DNA of 64,000 nucleotides, taken from the NCBI RefSeq assembly GCF_002865585.1, contig NZ_CP025581.1:1-64000 (forward strand). The letters are read 5' to 3'. The stretch comes from Nocardioides houyundeii. GTDB taxonomy: Bacteria > Actinomycetota > Actinomycetes > Propionibacteriales > Nocardioidaceae. Position 1 is the stretch's first letter, and every line of letters begins with the position of its first letter. The translations under genes were made by a program, and so were the position numbers. This document shows positions 1 to 14,016 of this stretch, piece by piece. A model generated the notes under the pieces. It was given only the letters and a program-made list of their open reading frames with translations. It had not been told where the DNA came from and made no database searches.

Positions 1-181
1 TGTTACCTTGCGACGGCCAGAGGGTGTCGCGACCACCTCCACACGCGATGCCCAGACTCCCCCGGAGCCTGGGTGCGGACCCCGCGAAACCGGCTCTGAC
101 CAGCGGAAACAGTGCGGTGAGAGAAGTCGGGCCCCCTGGCCAGCACGAAGACCTCCCCAATAAGGGGCAAGATGCACAACC

Positions 182-190
182 TGTGGATAA
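182..190 (-). promoter_or_regulatory. DnaA box upstream of dnaA
   Basis: TGTGGATAA is the exact reverse complement of the consensus DnaA box TTATCCACA. It lies 47 bp upstream of the dnaA start, where DnaA could autoregulate its own transcription. A second, weaker TTGTGGAC follows at about 192-200. The rest of positions 1-237 has no convincing gene. In this gene order rpmH would lie just left of the window on the other strand. Confidence 0.7.
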
Positions 191-237
191 AGTTGTGGAC
201 TGACACTCGGCCACGACCGCCATGACGAGGGGAACAC

Positions 238-1683
238 GTGGAGAACGACCCGGTCGACCTCAGCACGGTCTGGCGCAGCGTCGTCGACCAGCTCCAGCCC
301 AACCAACGGGCCTGGCTGCGCGCGAGTGAGCCCGTCACCCTGCACGAGAGCACCGCGATCATCGCCGTGCCCAACGACTTCACCCGGGGTCAGCTCGAGG
401 GACGCCTGCGCGCCCAGCTGGAGGACTCCCTCAGCGACCGCTTCCGCCGCGAGATCCGGATCGCCGTCACCGTGAACCCGGCGCTCGACGACCAGGTGGG
501 GCCGCCGGTGCACACCCCGCCGGACGAGTCCATCAGGCCACAAACCGATATGTCGACAAATCGGTGGGACATCTCCAACGTCGTCGAGCTCCCGCAGCAG
601 CACTTCGACTCCGACCGGCGGGACCACCCCAGCGGCACCAGCGCCATGGAGACGCGGCTCAACCCCAAGTACACCTTCGAGACCTTCGTCATCGGCTCGT
701 CCAACCGGTTCCCCCACGCCGCGGCGGTGGCGGTGGCCGAAGCGCCGGGCAAGGCGTACAACCCGCTGCTGGTCTACGGGGAGTCCGGGCTGGGCAAGAC
801 GCACCTGCTGCACGCGATCGGCCACTACGTCCGCAGCCTCTACAGCGGCGCCAAGGTGCGCTACGTCTCCAGCGAGGAGTTCACCAACGAGTTCATCAAC
901 GCGATCCGCGACGACCGGCAGGACCGGTTCAAGCGGCGGTACCGCGACGTGGACGTGCTGCTGATCGACGACATCCAGTTCCTCGAGGGCAAGACGCAGA
1001 CGCAGGAGGAGTTCTTCCACACCTTCAACACGCTGCACAACGCAAACAAGCAGATCGTGCTGACCTCCGACCGTCCCCCCAAGCTGCTCGAGGCGCTCGA
1101 GGACCGGCTCCGCAACCGGTTCGAGTGGGGCCTGATCACCGACGTCCAGGCTCCCGACCTCGAGACCCGCATCGCGATCCTGCGCAAGAAGGCCGCGATG
1201 GACCGGCTCACCGCACCGCCGGACGTGCTGGAGTTCATCGCCTCCAAGATCCAGACCAACATCCGCGAGCTCGAGGGTGCCCTCATCCGGGTGACGGCCT
1301 TCGCCAACCTCAACCGCCAGGAGGTCGACATGACCCTGGCCGAGATCGTGCTCAAGGACCTCATCCCCGAGGGCGGCGAGCCGGAGATCACCTCACCGCT
1401 GATCATCGCCCAGACCGCGGCGTACTTCGGGGTCAGCATCGACGACCTCACCGGCCCCAGCCGCGGACGGCACCTGGTGCTCGCCCGTCAGATCTCCATG
1501 TACCTGTGCCGCGAGCTCACCAGCATGTCGCTGCCGCAGATCGGCAAGGAGTTCGGCCGGGACCACACCACGGTGATGTACGCGGATCGCAAGATCAACC
1601 AGCTCCTCGCCGAGCGTCGGGCGGTCTTCAACCAGGTCAGCGAGCTCACCAACCGCATCAAGATGCAGGCCCGGGCGAGCTGA
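238..1683 (+). CDS. dnaA: Chromosomal replication initiator DnaA
   Basis: DnaA is the AAA+ ATPase that binds DnaA boxes and opens oriC. The 481-residue product has the four-domain layout: a short N-terminal domain I, a poorly conserved linker (about residues 85-135), the AAA+ core, and a C-terminal helix-turn-helix. Walker A GESGLGKT is at residues 181-188, Walker B VLLIDDIQF near 240, and the DnaA signature DHTTVMYADRKI near 442. The GTG start is preceded by a GAGGGG-like Shine-Dalgarno at 228-233. It is the first gene of the origin cluster, followed by oriC and dnaN. Length and motifs are normal, so identification is secure. Confidence 0.98.
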   Translation: MENDPVDLSTVWRSVVDQLQPNQRAWLRASEPVTLHESTAIIAVPNDFTRGQLEGRLRAQLEDSLSDRFRREIRIAVTVNPALDDQVGPPVHTPPDESIRPQTDMSTNRWDISNVVELPQQHFDSDRRDHPSGTSAMETRLNPKYTFETFVIGSSNRFPHAAAVAVAEAPGKAYNPLLVYGESGLGKTHLLHAIGHYVRSLYSGAKVRYVSSEEFTNEFINAIRDDRQDRFKRRYRDVDVLLIDDIQFLEGKTQTQEEFFHTFNTLHNANKQIVLTSDRPPKLLEALEDRLRNRFEWGLITDVQAPDLETRIAILRKKAAMDRLTAPPDVLEFIASKIQTNIRELEGALIRVTAFANLNRQEVDMTLAEIVLKDLIPEGGEPEITSPLIIAQTAAYFGVSIDDLTGPSRGRHLVLARQISMYLCRELTSMSLPQIGKEFGRDHTTVMYADRKINQLLAERRAVFNQVSELTNRIKMQARAS

Positions 1684-2101
1684 ACGAGTGCGGATTCTTG
1701 TGGTTCGCACCCTGTTGAACCACCTGTGGTCAAAGGCCACGATTCCTCCACAGGCCTGTGCACTCACGGGGTGAGTGACCGAGAGTCCAACGCCGGCCCC
1801 ACAGCCCGCACCAGTGCCTGCACACTCCCTCCACAGGCCAGAATTGCGAACAAATCCGCGCTGACCTGCGGAAACCTCAGTTATCCACAGTTTCCACAAC
1901 CCCTATGACAACCACTCACCTATCCATGTCATCGATTCCTCACAACCATCACTTCGCCGCCAACCTGGGGATGACGCCCGAAATCCCGGCTCCGAGGTGC
2001 TACTGGCGGAGGGTCGTGCCGGACACCTCGGGGACACCGGGACCGGCGGCATGGCAGGATTCGGCTCCACGCAGTCGAATAACAAGATCCGGAGGAACGA
2101 A
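1684..2101. other. oriC: oriC, dnaA-dnaN intergenic origin of replication
   Basis: This 418-bp gene-free stretch between dnaA and dnaN is the usual actinobacterial oriC position. A perfect DnaA box TTATCCACA is at 1881-1889. A one-mismatch box in the opposite orientation, TGTGGTCAA, is at 1725-1733. Weaker TCCACA-containing sites lie near 1744-1752, 1828-1836 and 1890-1898. The relatively AT-rich part at about 1845-1960 may be the unwinding element. Fewer perfect boxes are visible than in Streptomyces origins. The last 100 bp should also hold the dnaN promoter and leader; GGAGG at 2091-2095 is the dnaN ribosome binding site. Confidence 0.88.
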
Positions 2102-3225
2102 GTGAAGTTCCGCGTCGAACGCGACGTCTTCGCCGACGCCGTCGCCTGGGCTGCACGCAGCCTCCCTGTGCGCCCCAGTGCTCCCGTGCTCGCGGGCCTC
2201 CTGATCGAGGCGAGCGACGACGGCCTGGTCCTGTCGTCCTTCGACTACGAGACCTCCGCCCGGGCCGAGCTGCGTGCCGAGGTCTCCGACGACGGCCGGG
2301 TCCTGGTCAGCGGACGGCTGCTGGCCGACATCTGCCGCAGCCTCCCCCACAAGCCGGTCGACTGCGAGGTCACCGGCAACAAGCTGGAGATCAAGTGCGG
2401 CTCCGGTCGCTTCAGCCTCCAGACCATGCCCGTCGAGGACTACCCCACCCTGCCGGTGGTGCCCCGGCCAGCGGCGTGGTCAAGGGCGACGAGTTCGCCC
2501 GGGCGGTCTCCCAGGCCGTGACCGCCGCCGGCCGCGACGACATGCTCCCGGTCCTGACCGGCGTCCGGATCGAGATCGAGGGCGACTCGATGTCGCTGCT
2601 CGCCACCGACCGGTTCCGGCTCTCGCACCGTGAGCTGACCTGGCGCCCCAACGCCACCGACGCCTCGCTCGCCGCGCTGGTGCCGGCCAAGGTGCTCAGC
2701 GACACCGCCAAGACGCTGAGCGGGGACGTCACCATCTCGATCTCCGCAGCCGGCGGCGACGGCATCATCGGCTTCGAGGGCTCCGGCAGCGACGGCGTAC
2801 GCCGCACCACGACCCGGCTGCTGGACGGGGAGTTCCCCAAGGTCCGCAGCCTGTTCCCCGCCGAGCACCTGACCGTGGCGACGGTCAACCGCCAGGAGCT
2901 GATCGACACCGTCAAGCGGGTCGCGCTGGTGGCCGAGCGCAACACCGCGGTGCAGATGAAGTTCTCCGACGGCGAGGTCGTGCTCGACTCCCAGTCCGGC
3001 GACGAGGCCCAGGCCACCGAGGCGATCGAGGCGGAGATCACCGGTGAGGAGGTCGTCACCGGCTTCAACCCGACGTACCTGCTCGACGGGCTCACCGCGC
3101 TGGACGGCGAGAAGGTCAACCTGTCCTTCACCCAGGCCACCAAGCCGGTGGTCATCTCCAGCACCGACGCCGGCAACGACAGCGCCTTCCGTTACCTGCT
3201 GATGCCGAGGAGACTCCTGTCGTAG
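2102..3225 (+). CDS. dnaN: DNA polymerase III beta clamp DnaN, interrupted by an apparent frameshift
   Basis: DnaN is the ring-shaped sliding clamp that tethers the replicative polymerase. The GTG at 2102 follows GGAGG with good spacing. The first 120 or so codons read as a normal clamp domain (KFRVERDVFADAVAWAARSL, ending EDYPTLPVV). The frame is then lost. The remainder (from about ASGVVKGDEFARAV to the C-terminal YLLMPRRLLS) continues in the next frame to 3225. Adding one C to the run at 2462-2465 restores an uninterrupted protein of about 374 residues, the normal length. The gene is essential and everything else is intact, so a homopolymer undercall is the likeliest explanation. Confidence 0.93.
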
Positions 3226-3266
3226 GGGTCGACGGCGACCACCACCCACGAAGAGGAGCAGCGCGC

Positions 3267-4241
3267 ATGGAGATCGGACTCGTCGGCCTCGGCAAGATGG
3301 GCGGCAACATGCGGGAGCGGCTCCGTCGTGGGGGCCACACCGTGATCGGCTACGACCGGGACCCGGGAGTCAGCGACGTGGCGTCGCTGGCCGAGCTGGT
3401 CGAGAAGCTGCCCTCCCCCAAGGTCGTGTGGGTGATGGTGCCCGCGGGCGGCCCCACCCGGGAGACCGTCGGGCAGCTGCGGGACCTCCTGGGCGCCGGC
3501 GACGTGGTCGTCGACGGCGGCAACTCGCGCTGGACCGACGACCTCGAGCACGCCGCCTCCCTGGCCGAGTGCGAGATCGGCTACGTCGACTGCGGCGTCT
3601 CCGGGGGCGTGTGGGGCCTGGAGAACGGCTACGCCCTGATGTACGGCGGATCTCCGGAGGACGTCGCCAAGGTGCAGCCGGCCTTCGACGCCCTCAAGCC
3701 CGAGGGCGAGTTCGGCGCGGTGCACGCGGGCAAGGTCGGTGCCGGCCACTTCTCCAAGATGGTCCACAACGGCATCGAGTACGCGATCATGCAGAGCTAC
3801 GCCGAGGGCTGGGAGCTGCTGGAGAAGGTCGACATGGTCGACAACGTGACCGAGGTCTTCCGCTCCTGGCGCGAGGGCACCGTGATCCGCTCCTGGCTGC
3901 TCGACCTGCTGGTGGCCGCCCTCGACGAGCAGCCCGGCCTGGAGGGGATCCGCGGCTACGCCGAGGACTCCGGCGAGGGCCGCTGGACCGTCGAGGCCGG
4001 CATCGAGCACGCGGTGGCGACCCCCGCGATCACCGCCGCGCTCTACGCCCGGTTCGTCTCCCGCCAGGACGACAGCCCCGCGATGAAGGCGATCGCCGCG
4101 ATGCGCAACCAGTTCGGTGGCCACGCCATGCAGACCGAGGCGCCCAAGGGCGGCGACGTCGAGGGCAAGCACGACCCCGAGGTCAGCGAGACCTCCGAGC
4201 AGGCCGGTGCCGGCAGCGCGACCGAGACCGGCGAGAGCTAG
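3267..4241 (+). CDS. gnd: 6-Phosphogluconate dehydrogenase, decarboxylating (NAD-type short form)
   Basis: Catalyses oxidative decarboxylation of 6-phosphogluconate to ribulose 5-phosphate in the pentose phosphate pathway. The 324-residue product has an N-terminal Rossmann motif GLGKMGGNM (residues 7-15), the substrate-binding GGNSRWTDD near residue 87, and the catalytic KMVHNGIEYA near 167. The length fits the short GntZ/YqeC-like class rather than the 470-residue form. The C-terminus ends in an acidic, low-complexity tail rich in E, G and T. A gnd gene between dnaN and recF is common in actinobacteria. It begins 41 bp after dnaN and ends 12 bp before recF, so it is probably cotranscribed. 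Confidence 0.95.
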   Translation: MEIGLVGLGKMGGNMRERLRRGGHTVIGYDRDPGVSDVASLAELVEKLPSPKVVWVMVPAGGPTRETVGQLRDLLGAGDVVVDGGNSRWTDDLEHAASLAECEIGYVDCGVSGGVWGLENGYALMYGGSPEDVAKVQPAFDALKPEGEFGAVHAGKVGAGHFSKMVHNGIEYAIMQSYAEGWELLEKVDMVDNVTEVFRSWREGTVIRSWLLDLLVAALDEQPGLEGIRGYAEDSGEGRWTVEAGIEHAVATPAITAALYARFVSRQDDSPAMKAIAAMRNQFGGHAMQTEAPKGGDVEGKHDPEVSETSEQAGAGSATETGES

Positions 4242-4253
4242 ACAAGAGGTTTC

Positions 4254-5414
4254 GTGCACGTCTCGCACCTCGCGCTCCACGACTTCCGCTCGTACGCCGA
4301 CATCGACGTCGAGCTGGCTCCGGGCGCCACGGCCTTCATCGGTCGCAACGGCCAGGGCAAGACCAACCTGGTGGAGGCCATCGACTACCTGTCCCGGCTC
4401 GGGTCCCACCGGGTGGCCAGCGACGCTCCCCTGGTCCGCTCCGGCAGCGACCAGGCGCTGGTGCGCGCCATCGTGGTCAAGGACGGGCGTGCCGCCACCC
4501 TCGAGGTCGAGCTCAACCCCGGGCGCGCCAACCGGGCCCGGATCAACAGGTCGCCCCTCCCCCGGCCGCGCGAGATCCTGGGCCTGGTGCGGACGGTGGT
4601 CTTCTCCCCCGACGACCTGACCCTGGTCAAGGGCGACCCGAGCGACCGGCGGCGCTTCCTCGACGACCTGCTGGTGCTGCGTACCCCGCGGCTGGCCGGG
4701 ACCAGGGCGGAGTACGACCGGATCCTGCGTCAGCGCAACTCGCTGCTCAAGACCGCCGGGAGCGCGCGCCGCGGTGGACCCTCGGCGGAGGCTGCGCTCT
4801 CCACCCTGTCGGTGTGGGACACCCACCTGTCCCAGGTGGGCGCGGAGCTGCTGGCTCAGCGCATCGCCCTGGTGCAGGCGCTGGCGCCGTACGTCGGCAA
4901 GGCCTACGAGGCGGTCGCCCGCGGGGCGTCCCGCGACGACGCCGAGGTGGAGTACAAGCCCAGCTTCGACCTGGGCAGCCCGGCGGAGGCTGCGGCGCTG
5001 ACCCGTCCCGACCTGGAGCAGGCACTGCTCGCCCAGCTGGAGCGACGCCGGCGCGACGAGCTGGACCGGGGCATCTCCCTGGTCGGGCCGCACCGCGACG
5101 AGCTGGTGCTGACGCTGGGCAACGGCGACCTGCGGCTGCCGGTCAAGGGGTACGCCTCGCACGGTGAGTCCTGGTCGTTCGCGCTGGCGCTCAAGCTGGC
5201 CTCCTACGACCTGCTGCGCAACGACGGCGACGACCCGATCCTGATCCTCGACGACGTCTTCGCCGAGCTCGACACCGGTCGCCGCCAGCAGCTGGCCGAG
5301 CTGGTGGCCGGCGCGGAGCAGGTGCTGGTGACGGCGGCGGTGGAGGCCGACGTCCCCGAGGCGCTGGCCGGGGTGCGGTTCCACGTGGCCGATGGCGAGG
5401 TACGCCGTGGCTGA
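4254..5414 (+). CDS. recF: DNA replication and repair ATPase RecF
   Basis: RecF is an SMC-like ABC ATPase that loads RecA at single-strand gaps with RecO and RecR. The 386-residue product has Walker [10 protein letters not shown] at about residues 30-38, the ABC signature region near LVGPHRDEL (about 280), and Walker [13 protein letters not shown] near 330. The GTG at 4254 is chosen because it immediately begins the conserved [13 protein letters not shown] segment. The 3' end overlaps the next gene by 8 bp, which indicates translational coupling. Size and motifs are normal. Confidence 0.97.
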   Translation: MHVSHLALHDFRSYADIDVELAPGATAFIGRNGQGKTNLVEAIDYLSRLGSHRVASDAPLVRSGSDQALVRAIVVKDGRAATLEVELNPGRANRARINRSPLPRPREILGLVRTVVFSPDDLTLVKGDPSDRRRFLDDLLVLRTPRLAGTRAEYDRILRQRNSLLKTAGSARRGGPSAEAALSTLSVWDTHLSQVGAELLAQRIALVQALAPYVGKAYEAVARGASRDDAEVEYKPSFDLGSPAEAAALTRPDLEQALLAQLERRRRDELDRGISLVGPHRDELVLTLGNGDLRLPVKGYASHGESWSFALALKLASYDLLRNDGDDPILILDDVFAELDTGRRQQLAELVAGAEQVLVTAAVEADVPEALAGVRFHVADGEVRRG

Positions 5415-5967
5415 GGAGGAGCGCCCCGACGACGCCGCCGCGCAGCGGCGCGACGACGGCCTGGACCTGGCCCGCGCCGCAGCCCGCGCCGCGGCCCGGA
5501 TCCCGGGTCAGCCGGCGCGCCGCAAGGGCTCGGGGAAGGGGTCCGGCACCGGCAGCAACGGCGAGTTCCGGCGCCGGGTCCGCCCCCGCAGCTCCGGCGC
5601 CCACCCCGACGACCGGGACCCCCAGCTGCTGGGCAGCGCCCTGGACCGCTTGGTGACCAACCACGGGTGGGCCTTCGACCTGCAGGTGCAGGGGGTCTTC
5701 GCCCGGTGGTCGGAGCTGGTGGGCGCCGAGGTCGGGGCGCACTGCACCCCGGAGACCCTGACCGAGGGCAAGCTCGTGGTCCGCACCGACTCCACGGCCT
5801 GGGCGACCCAGCTGCGGATGCTGGCACCCACCGTCGTACGTCGGCTCAACGAGGAGCTGGGCGACGGGACCGTGGCGATCATCGAGGTCCTGGGGCCCAA
5901 TCTCCCCTCGTGGAAGAAGGGGTTGCGCTCCACCCGCGGCCGGGGCCCGCGCGACACCTACGGCTGA
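5407..5967 (+). CDS. DUF721 (DciA-type) protein
   Basis: A 186-residue protein with a basic, low-complexity N-terminus (about 60 residues rich in R, A and G) followed by a DUF721 domain (from about [20 protein letters not shown] through the region ending [12 protein letters not shown]). DUF721 proteins at this position are regarded as DciA, the ancestral loader of the replicative helicase DnaB. The GTG at 5407 overlaps the recF stop and is preferred over the upstream ATG at 5392, which would sit deeper inside recF. The location beside dnaA, dnaN and recF supports a replication role, although that assignment rests on family knowledge. Confidence 0.88.
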   Translation: MAEEERPDDAAAQRRDDGLDLARAAARAAARIPGQPARRKGSGKGSGTGSNGEFRRRVRPRSSGAHPDDRDPQLLGSALDRLVTNHGWAFDLQVQGVFARWSELVGAEVGAHCTPETLTEGKLVVRTDSTAWATQLRMLAPTVVRRLNEELGDGTVAIIEVLGPNLPSWKKGLRSTRGRGPRDTYG

Positions 5968-5972
5968 GGCTG

Positions 5973-5993
5973 GGATCGGCGATATGCCGATCC
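5973..5993 (+). terminator. Hairpin after the recF/DUF721 operon
   Basis: An 8-bp perfect stem GGATCGGC / GCCGATCC encloses a 5-nt loop six bases after the DUF721 stop codon. There is no clear T-tract, so it is a weak or factor-assisted terminator candidate. The rest of the gap to gyrB (5994-6225) should hold the gyrB promoter. A TAAACT at 6136-6141 could be its -10, without a convincing -35. Confidence 0.4.
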
Positions 5994-6138
5994 GGGCCAC
6001 CCCGGGACGTACAGGGAGTCATCGGGACCCCTGAAAAGGCCGCGAAATGCCTCCGGAGGGCCTCACGGGGGACGTTTGATCCCCAGATCACTCCCCTCAG
6101 GGGACGAGAAGCATGGTGTAGGGCCTCAGGACCGCTAA

Positions 6139-8376
<2,238 letters not shown>

Positions 8377-8433
8377 GTCTCTAACAAGATTCCTAGATTC
8401 GAGTAGATCAACCGATCAAGAGAGACGAACTCA

Positions 8434-11213
<2,780 letters not shown>

Positions 11214-11214
<1 letters not shown>

Positions 11215-11738
11215 TGACCGAGAGGGCCGCCCCGCGCAACCGGGGTCCTGAGGACACCGTGGTGCGTCCGGCGCTGCCAGGACGGATCGGACAGAAGCTC
11301 TCCATGGCGGCGGAGGAGCATCGAGACACCGCCGCCATGCAGAGGTCCACCGCGGGCAAGAAGCAGCCGCGCAGGGCGCGGCTGCGGCTCACCAGGGTGG
11401 ACCCCTGGTCGGTGATGAAGGCGTCGTTCCTGCTGTCGGTGGCGTTCGGCATCGTCACCTTCGTGGCCGTCTTCATGGTCTGGTCGGTGCTGGGGGCGGC
11501 GGGGGTGTGGGACTCCATCAACTCCACCGTGGCCAGCGTGGTCGAGAGCGACGACGCCAGCACGTTCGACGTCACCAACTACGTCGGGATGTCCCGGGTG
11601 CTCGGCTTCACGCTGCTGGTCTCGGTCATCGACGTGATCCTGCTGACCGCCATCGCCACGCTCGGGGCCTTCCTCTACAACATGGCTGCGGCCCTGCTCG
11701 GCGGCGTGGAAGTCACCCTCGCCGAGGACGCCAGGTAG
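11214..11738 (+). CDS. DUF3566 membrane protein
   Basis: A 174-residue protein with a charged N-terminal cytoplasmic half of about 65 residues, two strongly hydrophobic segments (about residues 70-100 and 130-160) and an extracytoplasmic loop between them. This is the DUF3566 layout, a family conserved directly after gyrA in actinobacteria and of unknown function. Its start codon overlaps the gyrA stop by one base, so it is translationally coupled to gyrase. It is best left as a conserved gyrase-linked membrane protein. Confidence 0.88.
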
Positions 11739-11822
11739 GCGTTTTGTTCGCCAGGATCAGCATCAGGTAGTGTTCCCCGCGGTCGCGCTTCGTGCGCTGA
11801 CCAACCCGGCTAGTCCGGGGGA

Positions 11823-11899
11823 GGGCCTATAGCTCAGACGGTTAGAGCGCTTCCCTGATAAGGAAGAGGTCACAGGTTCAAGTCCTGTTAGGCCCACCA
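11823..11899 (+). tRNA. tRNA-Ile (anticodon GAT)
   Basis: A full cloverleaf is visible. The acceptor stem is GGGCCTA / TAGGCCC, and the anticodon arm is TTCCC-TGATAAG-GAAG with GAT in the loop. The T-arm contains GGTTCAAGTCC, the discriminator base is A, and the CCA end is encoded. It lies just downstream of gyrA-DUF3566, the conserved actinobacterial position. Confidence 0.97.
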
Positions 11900-11933
11900 C
11901 CGAAGTATGTCTGCCACGAGGTAAGGGATTTCC

Positions 11934-12059
11934 ATGAAGAAGCTTCTGCTGCTCGCCCTTGCCGCCGCCGGCGCCGCCCTCGCCAAGAAGAAGATGGACG
12001 AGGGCAAGGCCGAGCAGGCCCTGTGGGCAGAGGCCACCGACAAGGTCGGCAAGGCCTGA
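11934..12059 (+). CDS. DLW-39 family micro-protein
   Basis: A 41-codon ORF between tRNA-Ile and tRNA-Ala, encoding a protein that starts [20 protein letters not shown] and ends in ATDKVGKA. It has a short hydrophobic N-terminal segment, a lysine cluster, then an amphipathic acidic tail with an ALW tripeptide where the family usually has DLW. Such 39-41 residue proteins are conserved at this tRNA-flanked position in actinobacteria and have no known function. A GAGGTAAGGGA ribosome site precedes the ATG. Position, length and composition together make the call strong despite the small size. Confidence 0.85.
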   Translation: MKKLLLLALAAAGAALAKKKMDEGKAEQALWAEATDKVGKA

Positions 12060-12083
12060 CCACCACCTGACCATCGTGGTCGC

Positions 12084-12156
12084 GGGGCCTTGGCGCAATT
12101 GGTAGCGCACCTGCTTTGCAAGCAGGGGGTTAGGGGTTCGAGTCCCCTAGGCTCCA
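12084..12156 (+). tRNA. tRNA-Ala (anticodon TGC)
   Basis: A 73-nt cloverleaf with acceptor stem GGGGCCT / AGGCTCC (one G-T pair) and anticodon arm CCTGC-TTTGCAA-GCAGG with TGC in the loop. The T-arm GGGGTTCGAGTCCCC is perfect and the discriminator is A. CCA is not encoded; the sequence continues CTG. Confidence 0.97.
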
Positions 12157-12159
12157 CTG

Positions 12160-12189
12160 AAAGGCCTGGGGGCTCCACCCCGGGTCTTT
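12160..12189 (+). terminator. Terminator after tRNA-Ala
   Basis: A 12-bp stem (AAAGGCCTGGGG pairing with CCCCGGGTCTTT, two G-T pairs) with a 6-nt loop begins three bases after the tRNA and runs into a CTTCAATTTC tail. This is a rho-independent-type ending for the tRNA transcript. Confidence 0.75.
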
Positions 12190-12277
12190 CTTCAATTTCG
12201 GGGCCTTACCGGTCCCCCCGCCGTGGCCTTTATGGCGCTACTCTCCCCCTCACTGCGGCAGGGAAGACGGTGGGCGG

Positions 12278-13042
12278 ATGCCAGGTGCTGCGTTCAAGGC
12301 GGTGCAGGCCCTCTGCCTGGCCGGAGCACTGGCGATGCTGCTCCGGCCGCACTCCATCCAGCCCTGGTGGCTGCCCCTGCTCGTGGCGATGAGGATGGCG
12401 GCGGTGGTGCTCGGGCTCCGGCGGGAGTGGGAGGCGGGCAGCCAGGTGGCCGTCCTGGTCGGCAGCGTCACCGCTGCGGCGTACGGCGCGGTGGGTGCCA
12501 AGCACTGGCGCCCGGTGATCGGCTTCGGGTGGCCCCACGAGGGAACGATCGAGAGCTACGAGCGGCTGGCGCTCGTGGGTGGGGTGCTGGCCGGGCTCGC
12601 GGGGCTGCTGGCGCTGGTGCGGCTGCAGCAGCTCGGGGTGCTTGTGATCGACGGTCGCCGGATCCGGGGCGGCCTGATGATCGGCGGAGCGCTGGGGGTC
12701 CTGGTGATCCTGGTGACAGCGGCCGGCTCCCGGGACGATCGCGACCTGCGCTCGCTGCTGGCCTTCGCCCTGCTCTACGGCGTGCCCTGGGGTGGTGCGG
12801 TGGTCTTGTCCGCCCTGCTGCCGGAGCGCCTGGCGGCCGTGGCGCTGGGGAGCGCCGCGGTGGTCGCCGCACTGACCGTCACGGACACGATGGAGCAGCT
12901 CGGGCGCAGACCGTTCAGCCAGGTGGCGGCGGCGCTCGCCCTGGTGATGCTGGTGGCCTGCCTCGCTCTACGTCAGCAGGGCCAGCGCGGCCCGGAAGTC
13001 GGGGACCTCGAACTGCCAGTCGAGCCCGGCGAGCACCTCTGA
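12278..13042 (+). CDS. Hypothetical polytopic membrane protein
   Basis: A 254-residue protein with about seven hydrophobic segments spread over its length and a short charged loop near residues 85-100 (KHWRPVIGFGWPHEGTIESY). No family is recognised and no catalytic motif is seen. The C-terminal 25 residues lie over the 3' end of the convergent epimerase gene (75-bp overlap). The true protein could end in a less conserved tail, but membrane-segment coding is continuous up to about residue 230. It may be a local, lineage-restricted gene. Confidence 0.65.
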   Translation: MPGAAFKAVQALCLAGALAMLLRPHSIQPWWLPLLVAMRMAAVVLGLRREWEAGSQVAVLVGSVTAAAYGAVGAKHWRPVIGFGWPHEGTIESYERLALVGGVLAGLAGLLALVRLQQLGVLVIDGRRIRGGLMIGGALGVLVILVTAAGSRDDRDLRSLLAFALLYGVPWGGAVVLSALLPERLAAVALGSAAVVAALTVTDTMEQLGRRPFSQVAAALALVMLVACLALRQQGQRGPEVGDLELPVEPGEHL

Positions 13043-13915
13043 GGTGCAGTGCCTCCCGGTCAGGCCCAGCGCCGGGTCGGTGCGCAGCACCCGGGAGCCC
13101 AGCCGCACCGCGACCGCCGGGGCGGGCAGGCCGAAGGGTCGTTGGTAGTGAGCGCGCAGGGCCGCCATCATCTCCGCGTTGCGCACCGGACGGTCGTGAG
13201 AGGCCACCAGAACCCCGGACGGGATCTCCTTGCCAGGCTCGAGGCCCAGGCAGGCGCGGACCACGCGCAGCCAGTCAGCCAGGTGGATCCAGCTGATCCA
13301 CTGCCGACCGTGCCCCAGCCGTCCTCCCAAGCCTGCCCGGGTGACACCCGAGAGCCGGTGGAGCAGCGGAGAATCGTCCTGGAGCACCAGCGAGGTGCGG
13401 AGCACGATGCGATGGTTGGTGACGGCCTCAGCGCTGGCCTCCTCCCAGACACGGGCAACTCCGGTCATCTGGGGGAGTCCCGTCGCGGGAAGGGGCGTCG
13501 ACTCGGTGATGCGCCGCTCCCCGCCGTCGGACCAGATCGCGGTGGTGGACGCCTGCACCCAGTGCCGCAGGGGTGCTGCGAGACCCTGGCTGGCTCGCAC
13601 CAGGGCCAGGGTGGGCGCCACGCGCGATTCACGCAGCAGGCGAAGGTTCTCCGGCGTCGCCGGGCGGTCCACCAGGGCACCGGCCAGGTTCACCACGGCC
13701 GTCCTGCCGGGATCTCCGAGCTCACTGACCCATTCACCCAGGCTCTCCCCGTCCCAGCTCACCTGGCGGTAGGGCGACGACGCGTCCGGGGACCGGGTCA
13801 GCACGACGATCTCGTGCCCGCGACCCTCCAGGTCGGCGGCGAGCGCCGTGCCCAAGACCCCGGACCCCCCGGCGAGCACGATCTTGAGCGGGTCGGACGC
13901 AGGCGCATCAGTCAT
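12968..13915 (-). CDS. TIGR01777-type NAD(P)-binding epimerase (SDR39U1/YfcH-like)
   Basis: A 315-residue extended-SDR-like protein. The nucleotide-binding motif GGSGVLGTALA sits near residue 16, followed by VVNLAGALVDRPATPENLR, typical of the TIGR01777 family. The family's DUF1731 region closes the C-terminus (about residues 255-310). Substrate and pathway are unknown for this family. It is convergent with the preceding membrane protein, overlapping its 3' end, and divergent from the SURF1 gene, with about 100 bp between the starts. Confidence 0.88.
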   Translation of the reverse strand: MTDAPASDPLKIVLAGGSGVLGTALAADLEGRGHEIVVLTRSPDASSPYRQVSWDGESLGEWVSELGDPGRTAVVNLAGALVDRPATPENLRLLRESRVAPTLALVRASQGLAAPLRHWVQASTTAIWSDGGERRITESTPLPATGLPQMTGVARVWEEASAEAVTNHRIVLRTSLVLQDDSPLLHRLSGVTRAGLGGRLGHGRQWISWIHLADWLRVVRACLGLEPGKEIPSGVLVASHDRPVRNAEMMAALRAHYQRPFGLPAPAVAVRLGSRVLRTDPALGLTGRHCTSEVLAGLDWQFEVPDFRAALALLT

Positions 13916-14016
13916 GCGGGGAGGCTATTGGACGCGAGGCTGGCTGCCGTGCCGCCGCGGCGTGGCCGGTCGCCGTCGGCTCGCCGGTCTCACCGACCGG
14001 CAACTAGGCTGGCGGC

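Noticed and set aside
3192..5384. Long minus-strand reading frame opposite gnd and recF
   Set aside because: It is the antisense of two conserved genes, with low-complexity residues (R, G, V, L, Q) typical of high-GC shadow frames and no recognisable domain.
12157..12277. Possible integration site in tRNA-Ala
   Set aside because: No integrase, no repeated tRNA end, and a normal terminator follows.
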